Of a stretch of 64,000 nt of DNA, positions 15,891-24,793 are shown piece by piece. A program made the translations under genes and the position numbers. Every line of letters begins with the position of its first letter. The first letter of the stretch is position 1. This DNA comes from Herbiconiux gentiana (lineage in GTDB: Bacteria > Actinomycetota > Actinomycetes > Actinomycetales > Microbacteriaceae), in assembly GCF_024978135.1 (NCBI RefSeq), contig NZ_JANTEZ010000004.1, positions 248,001-312,000 of the forward strand, given 5' to 3'. Below the pieces are notes generated by a model. The model saw nothing but the letters and a program-made list of their open reading frames with translations, was not told the DNA's origin and did no database searches.

Positions 15891-16556
15891 ATGGCCCGGG
15901 ACGTAGTGCGCATCGCGATCGTCGACGACCACCGGATGCTCCTCACCGCCCTGACCGAGTGGATCAAGAGCGTCGGCGACGACATCGTCTGCGTCGCCGC
16001 GGTCACCACATGGCCCGAGCTGCTCGCCCACCCCGAGTTCCCCGTCGACGTCGTGCTCCTCGACCTCGACCTGAAGGACGATCTGCCGGTCTCGATCAAG
16101 CTGCGCGCTCTCGACACGGCCGGGGTGAAGACCGTGATGATGAGCACCTACTCCGAGCCCGCCGTGGTGCGGGAGGCCCTGGCCGCCGGCGCCCACGGCT
16201 ACATCGTGAAGAGCGAGGGTGCGGAGACGATCGTCGTCGCCATCCGCCTGGCCCTCGCCGGCAGCCGTTTCGTCTCGCCGCTCGTCGGGCTGCAGCTCGA
16301 CGCCGCACCGGCGCTGACGAAGCTGAGCGCCCAGGAGCGCCGGGTGATGGCCCTGTACGGTTCGGGCGAGTCGGCCAAACGCATCGCCACCGTGCTGCAG
16401 ATCACCGAGCAGACCGCCAAGTCGCACCTCAAGCGCCTGCGGGCGAAGTACCGGCTGGCCGGCATCGACGTCGGCTCGAAGGTGGCGCTGCGCAACCAGG
16501 CCATCCGCGACGGTCTGATCCTGCTCGACGACACGGGCCGCACCCCCGGCTCCTAG
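15891..16556 (+). CDS. NarL/FixJ-type response regulator
   Basis: 221 residues. The receiver domain has IVDDH (10-14), phospho-acceptor Asp58 in VVLLDLDL, the Ser/Thr switch 'MMSTYS' and the conserved Lys in 'GYIVKSEG'. A LuxR-type helix-turn-helix occupies about 150-205 ('LSAQERRVMALYGSGESAKRIA', 'TAKSHLKRLRAKY'). It is a DNA-binding transcription factor, presumably phosphorylated by the divergent kinase at 14543-15799; the 91-bp space between them is the likely autoregulated promoter. The regulon is unknown. Confidence 0.92.
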   Translation: MARDVVRIAIVDDHRMLLTALTEWIKSVGDDIVCVAAVTTWPELLAHPEFPVDVVLLDLDLKDDLPVSIKLRALDTAGVKTVMMSTYSEPAVVREALAAGAHGYIVKSEGAETIVVAIRLALAGSRFVSPLVGLQLDAAPALTKLSAQERRVMALYGSGESAKRIATVLQITEQTAKSHLKRLRAKYRLAGIDVGSKVALRNQAIRDGLILLDDTGRTPGS

Positions 16557-16558
16557 GG

Positions 16559-16612
16559 CGCGTCGCCGAGCGCCTTCGGGTATCTGTTGGGCGATCAACT
16601 CGCGGCGACGCG
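16559..16612 (+). terminator. Inverted repeat downstream of the response regulator
   Basis: A perfect 10-bp inverted repeat (CGCGTCGCCG / CGGCGACGCG) with a 34-base spacer begins 3 bases after the regulator's stop. The long loop and lack of a T run make it a weak terminator candidate. Confidence 0.35.
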
Positions 16613-16694
16613 AGCCTGACGGGGATGATGACCAGTCAGGCCCCTGTCGGCCGCTCCAGGAACGGGGGTACTGCCGCAATTCGCAGCCCCACCG

Positions 16695-16907
16695 ATGGAA
16701 TTCCCATCGCAGCACTACGCGTATCTCCTCGACGACGCCCACTTCGACCGCTCCTACGCCACGATCACCGATCGCGGCTTCGATCACTGGGCAGACCCCC
16801 AGCGATCGAAGCCGGGAGAGATCAACCACGAGCACGGCGGACGAGGCGTCAATCTTCTCGACCCCTCAGGCCACTATCTCGAGCTGATCACCCGGCCCTA
16901 CCTCTAG
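16695..16907 (+). pseudogene. Truncated VOC-family (glyoxalase/bleomycin resistance) protein
   Basis: 70 codons matching only the C-terminal half of a small VOC protein: 'SQHYAYLLDDAHFD', then 'FDHWADP', 'PGEINHEHGGRG', and the metal-ligand end 'LLDPSGHYLELITRPY'. The usual N-terminal half with its first metal ligand is missing, and the sequence upstream back to the response regulator does not restore it in any frame I checked. Its last bases overlap the stop of the converging beta-amylase gene. Best read as a decayed remnant left by a deletion. Confidence 0.75.
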
Positions 16908-18457
16908 TGGAAGTCGCGGAGGAACCGCTCGAACTCGCTCCGCCCCGGCGCACCGGCCCTCGACACGTCGGAGATGCGCAGCACCGTGAGCCCGCGGTAC
17001 AGCGATGGTGACCCGCCGAAGGCGTCGCGGATGTGCGACCAGCCGACCGTGCTGGGCGACCCCGCGCTGCCGAGGTTCGACGCCAGGGCGTTCTCGCCCT
17101 TCAGTGTGACGTGCGCCTTCTGGGCGGCCGTGCCGACCCAGGACACGAGCGAGGCCGCGTCGGAGTAGGCGTGGTCGGAGCCGTCCCATTCCCGGCCGTC
17201 GGGCATCTCGAGCGCCGTGAAGTGCAGGGTGATCGGGTGCGTGGGCGTGGAGACGCCGTCGCCCGTGGTCTCGAGGTCGTGCACGAGCCCCATCAGGCCG
17301 TCGTAGCCGTGCCCGGTCGAGGCGTCGTTGAACGCCTGATCGGTGTGCACGAGCCCCGCCGCGATCTCGGGCACGCGCCGCATCGGGCTCGTGGCCATGG
17401 TCTGCCAGTGCACCCCGGGCACCTTGAGGCCGAGCGGCACCGCCGCGAACGGCCCGTCGAAGGCGCGGATGGCCTGCACCATCACGTCGTGCCCGTGCGA
17501 GAGCAGGCTCTCGCTGTACCAGCGGGTGAAGTCGCGCCCGTACTGGATGGAGGCGTACGAGCCCGAGGTGATGAAGCGGTCGTGGTCGGTGGGCGGGGTG
17601 ATCGCGGCGTAGCTGAGGCCCGGGATCTTCCAGGCCGTGCCGACCGCCGCCACCGACCCGTACTTCGCGACCGCCCAGTCGGCGAAGTCGCGCACGGCCG
17701 AGTCGGTGTAGCTCTGGAAGGTGCCGCGGTTCGGGTAGGCCGCCGGGCGGCCGGGGGCCGTGTCGTCGTGATGGGCGTAGGAGGGGTAGCGCAGCTCGCC
17801 GGCCGGGCCGGTGCCGATCGTGATCTCCTGGATGCGCCCCCGGTAGTCGGTGGTGCCGCTGCTGTAGTGGTCTTCGAACGCGTTCATGAAGTCGCGCATG
17901 TCGTCGAGGGCCCGGTCGACGCCGACGCCCCACGGCGCCACCGCCTCGCGGTTCTCGTTGCCGTACTCGCTGCGGTAATAGGCGTCGATGGGCGCCGCGG
18001 TGCACGGGCCGTAGATGCCGCAGATGCGGTCGGGCTCCCACACCCACGACGGGATGGGGATGGTGGTGCACGCGTCGTCGACGTTGCCGCCGCACTGGTG
18101 GAACGACATCATCGGCACCAGGTCGAGCCCGGCCGAGGTGGCCGCCGCGAACAGCTTGTCGTAGTACGCCCAGTCGAAGCCGCCCCGCGTGGGCTCGGCC
18201 TTCCCCCACCAGACGTCGACCGCCAGCGCGTCGACCCCCTGGGCGTCGGCCACCGCGAGTGAGGCGGTGAAGGCCCGCCAGTCGGGGCCGTCGCTCGCCC
18301 AGTCCTCGACGAACAGCGGCGCCATGACGTTGACGGTGGCGGCGGCACCCGGTGCGGCGGAGGCCGGCGGGACCGGGGCCGTGGAGGTGAGACCGGCGGT
18401 GAGGAGGGCGGTGGCCGCGAGTGCGAAGCCCACGCGGGGGAGGATGCGAGTTGCCAT
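16904..18457 (-). CDS. Secreted beta-amylase (glycoside hydrolase family 14)
   Basis: 517 residues with a Sec signal peptide (MATRILPR, hydrophobic core, cleavage near ASA-AP about 35). GH14 landmarks are present: 'VMAPLFVEDW', 'GVDALAVDVWWGKAEP' (about 75-90), 'MMSFHQCGGNVDD', the catalytic acid Glu in 'GPAGELRYPSY' (about 210) and the second Glu in 'LKGENAL' (about 465). These enzymes release maltose from non-reducing ends of starch-like glucans. No starch-binding domain is visible; the protein ends soon after the barrel. Upstream is an M28 peptidase in the same orientation, 50 bases away. Together with the GH63-like glucosidase at 21648 it suggests use of external alpha-glucans. Confidence 0.9.
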   Translation of the reverse strand: MATRILPRVGFALAATALLTAGLTSTAPVPPASAAPGAAATVNVMAPLFVEDWASDGPDWRAFTASLAVADAQGVDALAVDVWWGKAEPTRGGFDWAYYDKLFAAATSAGLDLVPMMSFHQCGGNVDDACTTIPIPSWVWEPDRICGIYGPCTAAPIDAYYRSEYGNENREAVAPWGVGVDRALDDMRDFMNAFEDHYSSGTTDYRGRIQEITIGTGPAGELRYPSYAHHDDTAPGRPAAYPNRGTFQSYTDSAVRDFADWAVAKYGSVAAVGTAWKIPGLSYAAITPPTDHDRFITSGSYASIQYGRDFTRWYSESLLSHGHDVMVQAIRAFDGPFAAVPLGLKVPGVHWQTMATSPMRRVPEIAAGLVHTDQAFNDASTGHGYDGLMGLVHDLETTGDGVSTPTHPITLHFTALEMPDGREWDGSDHAYSDAASLVSWVGTAAQKAHVTLKGENALASNLGSAGSPSTVGWSHIRDAFGGSPSLYRGLTVLRISDVSRAGAPGRSEFERFLRDFH

Positions 18458-18507
18458 CCCCCCACGCTAGGGACGTGGAGCCACCGCCCTACCTGAGTAC
18501 TTTCCAC

Positions 18508-20235
18508 CTACTCCTGGTCGTTCGTCGCCCCCGGTCGGGAGACCGCCTGGCGGCGCATCCGCACCACCACGAGCACGATGCCGGCACCGAGCGCCAGCAC
18601 GGCGAACGGGATGACGGCGAGCGCCCCGGACACGTCGGCACCGGTCGCGGCGAGCGACCCGTCCCCGCCCGATCCCGGCGCCGGAGCGGCGGTCGGAGGA
18701 GCGGGCGAACCGGTCGGCGCAGGCGTCGCCGTCGGCGTCGGCGTGGGCGTCGGGTCGACCCCGGGCCGGATGGCCGACAGGTCGTCCGACAGCGACGCCG
18801 TCACCGAGGCGATCGCCCCGAGGTTGATGCCGAGCGCCTCCGTGCTGATGTTCGCGATGTCGTCGCCCGCACCGTGGTAGTTCGGGTCGTACGCCTCACC
18901 GGCGGTGCCGCCGAACAGCTCGGCCTCCCCCGCGGTCTTGATGTCCTCGGCGCCGGTGAACAGGCCGGAGGCCGGCACCCCGTTGTCGATGAACGCCTGG
19001 TAGTCGCTGCGGCCGTCGAAGTTCGTGCCCTGGTGCGCCTGCCCGATGCCGTCGAAGTAGTCGGTCAGCGCCTTCTCGGTCGCGATCGAGCCCTCGGGGA
19101 TGTTGACCGTCGGGTCGACCTCGGTGTCCGAGCCGTCGGCGTCGTAGACACCGATGATGTAGTTCGGGGAACCGACCATGTCGAAGTTGAGGTAGGTCGC
19201 GATCTTCCCGAGCTCCTCCTCCGACAGGCTGTAGACGTACTCGGTCGAGCCGATCAGGCCGACCTCCTCGGCGCCCCACCAGCCGAAGCGCACGGCGTGG
19301 TCGAGCTGGCCCGAGTCGGCGAGCTGCACGGCGGTCTCGAGGATCGAGGCCGAGCCGCTGCCGTTGTCGTTGATGCCGGGGCCCGCGGGCACCGAGTCGA
19401 GGTGCGCACCGAGCATCACGACGTTCTCGTGGTCGTCGGCGTTCGGCGTCTCGGCGACGATGTTGAAGGTGTCGACGGTGCTGGTCGTCTGCTCGATGGT
19501 GAGGTCGACGAGCGCCGGCCCCTCGGCGATGGCGGCGAGCGCGTCGGCGCCCTCCTCGGGGGTCAGCCCGACACCCGGGACGAGACCGTCGACCGGGTCG
19601 CCGTAGGTGCCGTTCAGCGCACCGGCCTCGTTGTTGTAGACGAGGATCGCGACCGCGCCGGCGGCGCCGGCGGCGAGCGACTTCTGCGAGAAGGCGCACT
19701 CGCCCCGGCTGACGACGGCGACCTTGCCCGTGGCGTCGACCCCGTCCCAGGCAGCGGCGTCGCAGCCGAGCGGCGTGGCGGGCGCCACCAGCTCGGCGTC
19801 GACGATGCCGCCGGCCGGCGTGCTGGGCGTGAACTCCATCACCACGCGCTCGGGTGTGGCCGGGTCGAGCTCGCCCGTCGCGGGGTCGTAGGTGCTCGAG
19901 GTGCCCAGCAGGTCGATCGAGAAGGCCTGCACCGACTGCGTCGACGCCTGGAAGTCCTGCCGCACCGGGTCGTAGCCGGCCGCGCGCAGCACGCTCTCGA
20001 CGTACTGGCCGCTCAGCTCATAGCCCTCGGTGCCGATGGCGCGGGTGCCGTCGTTGGCGTCCGCGATGTCCTGCAGGGCCTGGAGGTGGCCCATCACGGC
20101 CTCCACCGTGACCCGCTCCTCGAGATCCGACGGGTCGACGGCGTACGCGGCCGAGGCTCCGAAGCCGGCGACCCCCGCGACCATCACCCCCGTTCCGATC
20201 CCGATCGCTGCGAGTCTCCGTCGACGTCTGATCAC
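18508..20235 (-). CDS. Cell-wall-anchored M28 family metallopeptidase with PA domain
   Basis: 575 residues; GTG start at 20235 with AGGGGAG upstream. N-terminal signal peptide (RRRRR then hydrophobic core, ASAAYA cleavage about 30). A PA insertion (about 125-255) is followed by the zinc peptidase core: 'GAHLDSVPAGPGINDNGSG', 'WWGAEEVGLIGS', 'NFDMVGSPN' and 'YHGAGDD' supply His, Asp, Glu/Glu, Asp and His. The C-terminus has a Pro/Thr stalk, an LAATG motif, a hydrophobic helix and RMRR, a typical class-E-sortase LAXTG anchor. It likely removes amino acids from extracellular peptides. No sortase gene is in the window. Confidence 0.9.
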   Translation of the reverse strand: MIRRRRRLAAIGIGTGVMVAGVAGFGASAAYAVDPSDLEERVTVEAVMGHLQALQDIADANDGTRAIGTEGYELSGQYVESVLRAAGYDPVRQDFQASTQSVQAFSIDLLGTSSTYDPATGELDPATPERVVMEFTPSTPAGGIVDAELVAPATPLGCDAAAWDGVDATGKVAVVSRGECAFSQKSLAAGAAGAVAILVYNNEAGALNGTYGDPVDGLVPGVGLTPEEGADALAAIAEGPALVDLTIEQTTSTVDTFNIVAETPNADDHENVVMLGAHLDSVPAGPGINDNGSGSASILETAVQLADSGQLDHAVRFGWWGAEEVGLIGSTEYVYSLSEEELGKIATYLNFDMVGSPNYIIGVYDADGSDTEVDPTVNIPEGSIATEKALTDYFDGIGQAHQGTNFDGRSDYQAFIDNGVPASGLFTGAEDIKTAGEAELFGGTAGEAYDPNYHGAGDDIANISTEALGINLGAIASVTASLSDDLSAIRPGVDPTPTPTPTATPAPTGSPAPPTAAPAPGSGGDGSLAATGADVSGALAVIPFAVLALGAGIVLVVVRMRRQAVSRPGATNDQE

Positions 20236-20273
20236 GTGGTTCTCCCCTTGAGTGGCGTGAAGTGTTTCCGGAA

Positions 20274-20312
20274 GGCTACCCCCGTGGAGGGGGCATCGAG
20301 CAAGGGGTAACC
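20274..20312. promoter_or_regulatory. Inverted repeat in divergent promoter region
   Basis: GGCTACCCC (20274-20282) and GGGGTAACC (20304-20312) form an inverted repeat matching at 8 of 9 positions, with a second CCCC/GGGG hairpin inside. It lies between the divergent M28 peptidase and the small membrane protein, an appropriate place for an operator or a 5' hairpin. Confidence 0.35.
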
Positions 20313-20340
20313 TGATGGAAACATCCAGAGGAAGCCGGCC

Positions 20341-20655
20341 ATGAGCGACGATCCGACGAAGATGGGCAATCAGCCCTCCCTCACGACCTCGACCGGCACC
20401 GTCTGGCTCGTGGTCGGTGGCATCATGGCGGCCATCTCGGTGGTGCTGCTGCTCGCCCTGCAGCAGGTCGACTCGAGCGGGGTCGCGCTGCTGGGGGTCG
20501 TGCTGATCGTGCTGTCGTACCTCGTCATGGTCGAGGCGCGGCTGCTCATGCGCGACCTCCGACGGCGACTGATCGTGCTGGCCGTGTTCTTCGGCATCAT
20601 CGCCGTGCTGGCCCTCGTGTTCGTCGTGCTGATCGGCATCTCGGCCGTCGACTGA
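20341..20655 (+). CDS. Small multispanning membrane protein, unknown function
   Basis: 104 residues with an AGAGGA ribosome site about 8 bases before the ATG. A hydrophilic N-terminus (1-20) is followed by three hydrophobic helices (about 22-42, 48-66, 80-102), with a basic 'RDLRRR' loop between helices 2 and 3. No motif recognised. Its stop is one base before the GTG of the EamA transporter, so the two are probably co-transcribed. Confidence 0.75.
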   Translation: MSDDPTKMGNQPSLTTSTGTVWLVVGGIMAAISVVLLLALQQVDSSGVALLGVVLIVLSYLVMVEARLLMRDLRRRLIVLAVFFGIIAVLALVFVVLIGISAVD

Positions 20656-20656
20656 C

Positions 20657-21685
20657 GTGCCAAACTGGGGCATGCTCCCCGCCCTGGCCGTCCTGCTGGC
20701 CGCCGTCTGCTTCGGCACCACCGGCACGGCCCAGGCGTTCGCCCCCACGGGTGCCGATCCGCTCTCGATCGGTGCGGCACGCATCCTCGTCGGGGGCGCC
20801 CTGCTGGCACTGATCGCCGCAGGCTCCCGGATGCGCGGCAGCACCCGAGCTGCCCGGCAGACGACCGTCGCCCAGCACCCCACCCCGCAGCACCCCACCC
20901 CCCGGCACCCCACCCCGCGGCACGCCCTCCCCCGCTGGGCCCTCGTGCTCATCGGCGCCGCCGGCGTCCTGGCCTACCAGCCCGCCTTCTTCGCCGGCAC
21001 GAGCGGCAACGGGGTCGCCGTCGGCACCGTGGTGGCCCTCGGCTCGGCCCCCGTCGTCACCGGACTGCTCGCCTGGCCGCTCACCCGCCGCGCCCCCGGC
21101 CTGCGCTGGGGCCTCGCCACCCTCGTCGCGCTGGCCGGGGTGGTGCTGATCAGCGGCGTCCTGGCGCCCGGAGCGCAGGGCGGAGCACCCGGGGCGGAGG
21201 GCGGAGCATCCGTCATCTCACTGCCCGGCCTCGCCGCCTCGCTCGGCGCCGGTGTCTCGTACGCCGTCTACACCCTCGCGAGCAAGGCGCTGCTCGACCG
21301 CGGCATGACGGCGAGCGGCACGATGGGCGCCGTGTTCGGCGTGGCCGCGGCCGCCAGCCTGCCGCTGCTGCTCGCAACGGACTGGAGCTGGCTGCTCACG
21401 CCCGCCGGGCTCGCGGCGGCACTCTGGCTCGGGGTCGTCACCACCGCCGTGGCCTACGTGCTCTTCGGCTGGGGGCTCGCGCGCCTGCCCGCCGCGACGG
21501 TGGCGACGCTGACCCTCGCCGAGCCGCTCACCGCGGCGCTGCTCGGCACCCTGCTGCTCGGCGAGGTGCTCGCCCCCGTGGCGGCCGTCGGGCTGGCGGT
21601 GCTCGCCGCGGGCATCCTGCTGCTGACGCTGCCGGCCGGCCGCGCCGTCAGGCCGACGGCCGGGGCCGCCGCCGCGTCACGATGA
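20657..21685 (+). CDS. EamA/DMT family transporter
   Basis: 342 residues. About ten hydrophobic helices in two EamA repeats, with 'AAVCFGTTGTAQAFAP' and 'ARILVGGALLAL' at the start and 'AEPLTAALLGTLLLGEVL' near the end, the hallmark of RhtA/YdcZ-like metabolite exporters. A hydrophilic loop (about 55-92) is expanded by an HPTP(Q/R) repeat. The start is uncertain: GTG at 20657 or ATG at 20672. The last 38 bases overlap the end of the converging glucosidase gene. The transported compound, perhaps an amino acid, is unknown. Confidence 0.85.
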   Translation: MPNWGMLPALAVLLAAVCFGTTGTAQAFAPTGADPLSIGAARILVGGALLALIAAGSRMRGSTRAARQTTVAQHPTPQHPTPRHPTPRHALPRWALVLIGAAGVLAYQPAFFAGTSGNGVAVGTVVALGSAPVVTGLLAWPLTRRAPGLRWGLATLVALAGVVLISGVLAPGAQGGAPGAEGGASVISLPGLAASLGAGVSYAVYTLASKALLDRGMTASGTMGAVFGVAAAASLPLLLATDWSWLLTPAGLAAALWLGVVTTAVAYVLFGWGLARLPAATVATLTLAEPLTAALLGTLLLGEVLAPVAAVGLAVLAAGILLLTLPAGRAVRPTAGAAAASR

Positions 21686-24269
21686 GGTGTGCCACGAGCG
21701 CCGTCCAGCCGGTCTGGTGCGAGGCGCCGAGCCCCTGGCCCGTGTCGCCGTGGAAGTACTCGTAGAACGCGATGTTGTCGCGCCAGCGCGGCTGCGAGAG
21801 CAGGGGGTAGCGCGCGTCCGAGGGGCGCGGATGCCCGTCGGCGGCCTCGAACAGCGAGACGAGCCGGCGCGAGAGGTCGTCGGCGATCTCGCCGAAGGTG
21901 GCGTGCTCCCCCGACCCGGCCGGGTACTCCACGAGGTGCGGTTCACCGAGACTGGTGTCGTAGCTCCGCAGCGACTCGATGATCAGCACGTTCAACGGGA
22001 ACCACACCGGCCCGCGCCAGTTCGAGTTGCCGCCGAACAGTCCCGACGTGGACTCCCCCGGCTCGTAGTCCACGACCGCCTGGGCCCCGGCCACCTCGAC
22101 CGCGAAGGGGTGCGTGCGGTGCTCGGCGGAGATGCTCCGGATGCCGTGCGGTGAGAGCATCCGCTCGTCGTCGAGCACACCGCCCAGGATGCGCTCGAGC
22201 CGTTCGGGCGAGACCAGGGCGAGCAGGCTCCGCACCCCGTCGGTGTGCTCGCGCACGTGCACGAACGGCGTGAAGCCCGGGTTCCGGGTGAGGAAGGCGA
22301 CACCCCGTTCGACGAACTCGTCGAGGTCGCCCATGCGGTGCCGCTCGAACACCAGCGCCGCCGTCACGGGAACCAGTCCGACCAGCGAGCGCACCGCGAG
22401 GGGCACGTCCCGCCCGTCGGCCAGGTGCAGGAGGTCGTAGTAGAAGGCGTCCTGCTCGCTCCACAGCCCGGCGTCGTTCGCCGACGCGGCGATCACCAGG
22501 AAGTGCTCGAAGAACTTCGTCGCCACGTCCTCGTAGGCGGGGTCGTGGGCGGTGAGCAGCAGCGCCATGTCGAGCAGCTGCAGCGCGTAGGTGGCCATCC
22601 AGGCGGTCGCGTCGGCCTGCTCGAGGGTGCCGACCTCGGGCGGCAGCGTGGAGCGGTCGAGCGGCGCGATGTTGTCGAGCCCGAGGAAACCGCCCTCGAA
22701 CAGGTTGTTGTCGCCGTGGTCCTTGTTGTTCGTCCACCAGGTGAAGTTCATCAGCAGCTTGTGGAACACCCGCCCGAGGAAGCGGTGGTCGCGGTGCCCG
22801 TCGATCTCGAACACTCGCAGCGCGGCCCAGGCCTGGATGGGCGGGTTCACGTCGCCGAAGTCCCATTCGTAGGCGGGCAGCTGGCCGTTCGGGTGCATGT
22901 ACCACTCGCGCACGAGCAGCACGAGCTGCGCCTTGGCGAACTCGGGGTCGAGATGGGCGTACGTCACGCAATGGAAGGCCAGGTCCCAGGCGGCGAACCA
23001 CGGGTACTCCCAGGGGTCGGGCATGAGCAGCACGTCACGGCTCGAGAGGTGCCGCCAGTCGGCGTTCCGGATGCGCGACCGCTCCGCCGGGGGCGGCGGC
23101 GAACTCGGGTCGCCGCTCAGCCAGCGGCGCACGTCGAAGTGGTAGAACTGCTTCGACCAGGTCAGCCCCGCGAAGGCCTGCCGGGCGATGGCCGCCTCCT
23201 GGGTGCTCGCGCCGGCCGGGAGGACGCCCTCGTAGAACTCGTCGGCCTCAGCGCGCCGGGCGGCGAGCACGGCGTCGGCGTCGCCCACGCCGACGGCGGG
23301 AGCATCCGCCCCCTCGGTGAGCCGCAGCCGCACGGTGCGCGACCCGCCGGCCGGCACGTCGAGGGTCACCCGGAAGGCGCTCTTCGTGCCCACACCGGCG
23401 GGGTTCACCGTGGCGCGGCCGGAGACGACGTGCTCGCCGATGCCGTTCTTCGGGTAGGCCGAGCGGCCCGGTTCGCCGAAGAGCAGCTCGGCGTCGGTCT
23501 CGTTGTCGCAGAACAGCGCCTCGGCCCGGTCGTCGTCGATGCGCAGGGTGAGGGGCGGATGCCCGGGCCGCTCGCCGCGGATCTCCCCCGGCCCCGTCGC
23601 CCTCAGCACGGGCAGCTCGGCGGGCCGCTCGGCCTCCCACCCCCAGGTGTTGCGGAACCACAGGGTCGGCAGCAGGTCGATGCGCGACTCCTCGGGCCCC
23701 GCGTTCTCGACCGTCACGCTCAGCACGAGATCGTGCGCGCCGGCCTTGGCGTAGTCGACCGTGACCACCCAGAAGCGGTCGTCGTCGAAGACCCCGGTGT
23801 CGGCGAGCTCGAACTCGTCCTCGTCCTTCGAGCGGGCGGCGTTCCGCTCGACCAGCTCCCCGTAGGGGAAGGCCCGCTGGGGGTAGTGGTAGCGCCAGCG
23901 CTGGAAGGAGTGCGTGGGGGTGCCGTCGAGGTACCACCAGTACTCCTTGGCGTCCTCGCCGTGGTTGCCTTCGGGGCCGGAGAGGCCGAACATCCGCTCC
24001 TTCAGGATCGGGTCGGTGCCGTTCCAGAGCGCCAGGGCGAGGCACCAGCTCTGCTGGGCGTCGGAGAAGCCGGCCATGCCGTCCTCGTTCCAGCGGTACA
24101 CGCGGGAGCGGGCGTGGTCGTGCGGGAAGGAGCGCCAGGCGTCGCCGTCGGCGCTGTAGTCCTCGCGTACGGTGCCCCAGGCGCGCTCGGCGAGGTAGGG
24201 GCCCCAGTCGCGCCAGCCCGCGGTGTCGGCCTCGGCGAGGCGGCGGCGTTCGGCGGGCTCGACGGTCAT
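21648..24269 (-). CDS. Glycoside hydrolase family 63-like glucosidase (MGH1-type)
   Basis: 873 residues, cytosolic (no signal peptide). Family signs are the N-terminal 'WGPYLAERAWGTVREDYS', 'KEYWWYLDGTPTHS', 'YPQRAFPY', the (alpha/alpha)6 barrel segment 'FEGGFLGLDNIAPLDRS' (about 525) and the C-terminal 'NSNWRGPVWFPLNVL' and 'GDTGQGLGASHQTGWTALV'. Bacterial relatives cleave alpha-glucosides, including mannosylglycerate- or glucosylglycerate-type compounds; the exact substrate cannot be read from sequence. It converges with the EamA gene, overlapping 38 bases. Confidence 0.85.
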   Translation of the reverse strand: MTVEPAERRRLAEADTAGWRDWGPYLAERAWGTVREDYSADGDAWRSFPHDHARSRVYRWNEDGMAGFSDAQQSWCLALALWNGTDPILKERMFGLSGPEGNHGEDAKEYWWYLDGTPTHSFQRWRYHYPQRAFPYGELVERNAARSKDEDEFELADTGVFDDDRFWVVTVDYAKAGAHDLVLSVTVENAGPEESRIDLLPTLWFRNTWGWEAERPAELPVLRATGPGEIRGERPGHPPLTLRIDDDRAEALFCDNETDAELLFGEPGRSAYPKNGIGEHVVSGRATVNPAGVGTKSAFRVTLDVPAGGSRTVRLRLTEGADAPAVGVGDADAVLAARRAEADEFYEGVLPAGASTQEAAIARQAFAGLTWSKQFYHFDVRRWLSGDPSSPPPPAERSRIRNADWRHLSSRDVLLMPDPWEYPWFAAWDLAFHCVTYAHLDPEFAKAQLVLLVREWYMHPNGQLPAYEWDFGDVNPPIQAWAALRVFEIDGHRDHRFLGRVFHKLLMNFTWWTNNKDHGDNNLFEGGFLGLDNIAPLDRSTLPPEVGTLEQADATAWMATYALQLLDMALLLTAHDPAYEDVATKFFEHFLVIAASANDAGLWSEQDAFYYDLLHLADGRDVPLAVRSLVGLVPVTAALVFERHRMGDLDEFVERGVAFLTRNPGFTPFVHVREHTDGVRSLLALVSPERLERILGGVLDDERMLSPHGIRSISAEHRTHPFAVEVAGAQAVVDYEPGESTSGLFGGNSNWRGPVWFPLNVLIIESLRSYDTSLGEPHLVEYPAGSGEHATFGEIADDLSRRLVSLFEAADGHPRPSDARYPLLSQPRWRDNIAFYEYFHGDTGQGLGASHQTGWTALVAHLIVTRRRPRPSA

Positions 24270-24289
24270 GCTGCGATCCTAGGGTCGCC

Positions 24290-24376
24290 CGGGCATCCGC
24301 TCGCTCAGCCCTGCCCGGGCGCGGTTGCAGGGGCCGTCGCGGTCGCTGTCGCTCAGCCCTGCACGAGCGCGTGCTC
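24290..24376 (-). repeat. Stop-anchored duplication at the 3' end of sufU
   Basis: The last codons and TGA of sufU (TGA at 24353-24355) are repeated 48 bases downstream: minus-strand GCAGGGCTGAGCGA occurs at both places, flanked by GCGCTCGT versus GCGCCCGG. This matches the pattern seen at four other genes in the window. Confidence 0.65.
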
Positions 24377-24793
24377 GAGCGCCACCCACGGCAGCATCGC
24401 GCACTTGATGCGAGTCACGTAGCGCGAGACCCCGCCGAGGGCGACGGCGTCGCCGAGCAGCTCCTCGTCGCCCTCGACGGCGCCCTTGGACTGCATCAGC
24501 TCCCGGAAGGCGTCGATGCGCCGGGTGAGCTCGTCGGCCGGCAGCTCGTGCACGAGGTCGCTCAGCAGCGAGGCCGAGGCGGTGGAGATGGAGCAGCCCT
24601 GCCCCTCCCAGCTGAGCGAGTCGACCGCGCCGTCGGCACCGCGGTGCACGTTGAGCGTCACCTCGTCGCCGCAGGTCGGGTTGATCTGGTGCGAGGAGCC
24701 CGAGGCGCCCTCGCGGAGGCCATAGCCGTGCTTCTCTTTGGAGTGGTCGAGGATGACCTGCTGGTAGAGCCCCTCGAGCTCGCGCGACGCCAT
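24353..24793 (-). CDS. sufU: SUF system sulfur-transfer/scaffold protein SufU
   Basis: 146 residues. NifU-like fold with the zinc/sulfur ligands in 'INPTCGDEV', 'GQGCSIS' and 'IKCAMLPW', and the SufU-specific insertion between them ('AFRELMQSKGAVEGDEE'). In Gram-positive SUF systems it accepts persulfide sulfur from SufS through zinc-ligand swapping and passes it to the SufBCD machine. Its ATG shares a base with the stop of sufS (TGATG), so the two are translationally coupled. The sufBCD genes are not in the window. Confidence 0.95.
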   Translation of the reverse strand: MASRELEGLYQQVILDHSKEKHGYGLREGASGSSHQINPTCGDEVTLNVHRGADGAVDSLSWEGQGCSISTASASLLSDLVHELPADELTRRIDAFRELMQSKGAVEGDEELLGDAVALGGVSRYVTRIKCAMLPWVALEHALVQG

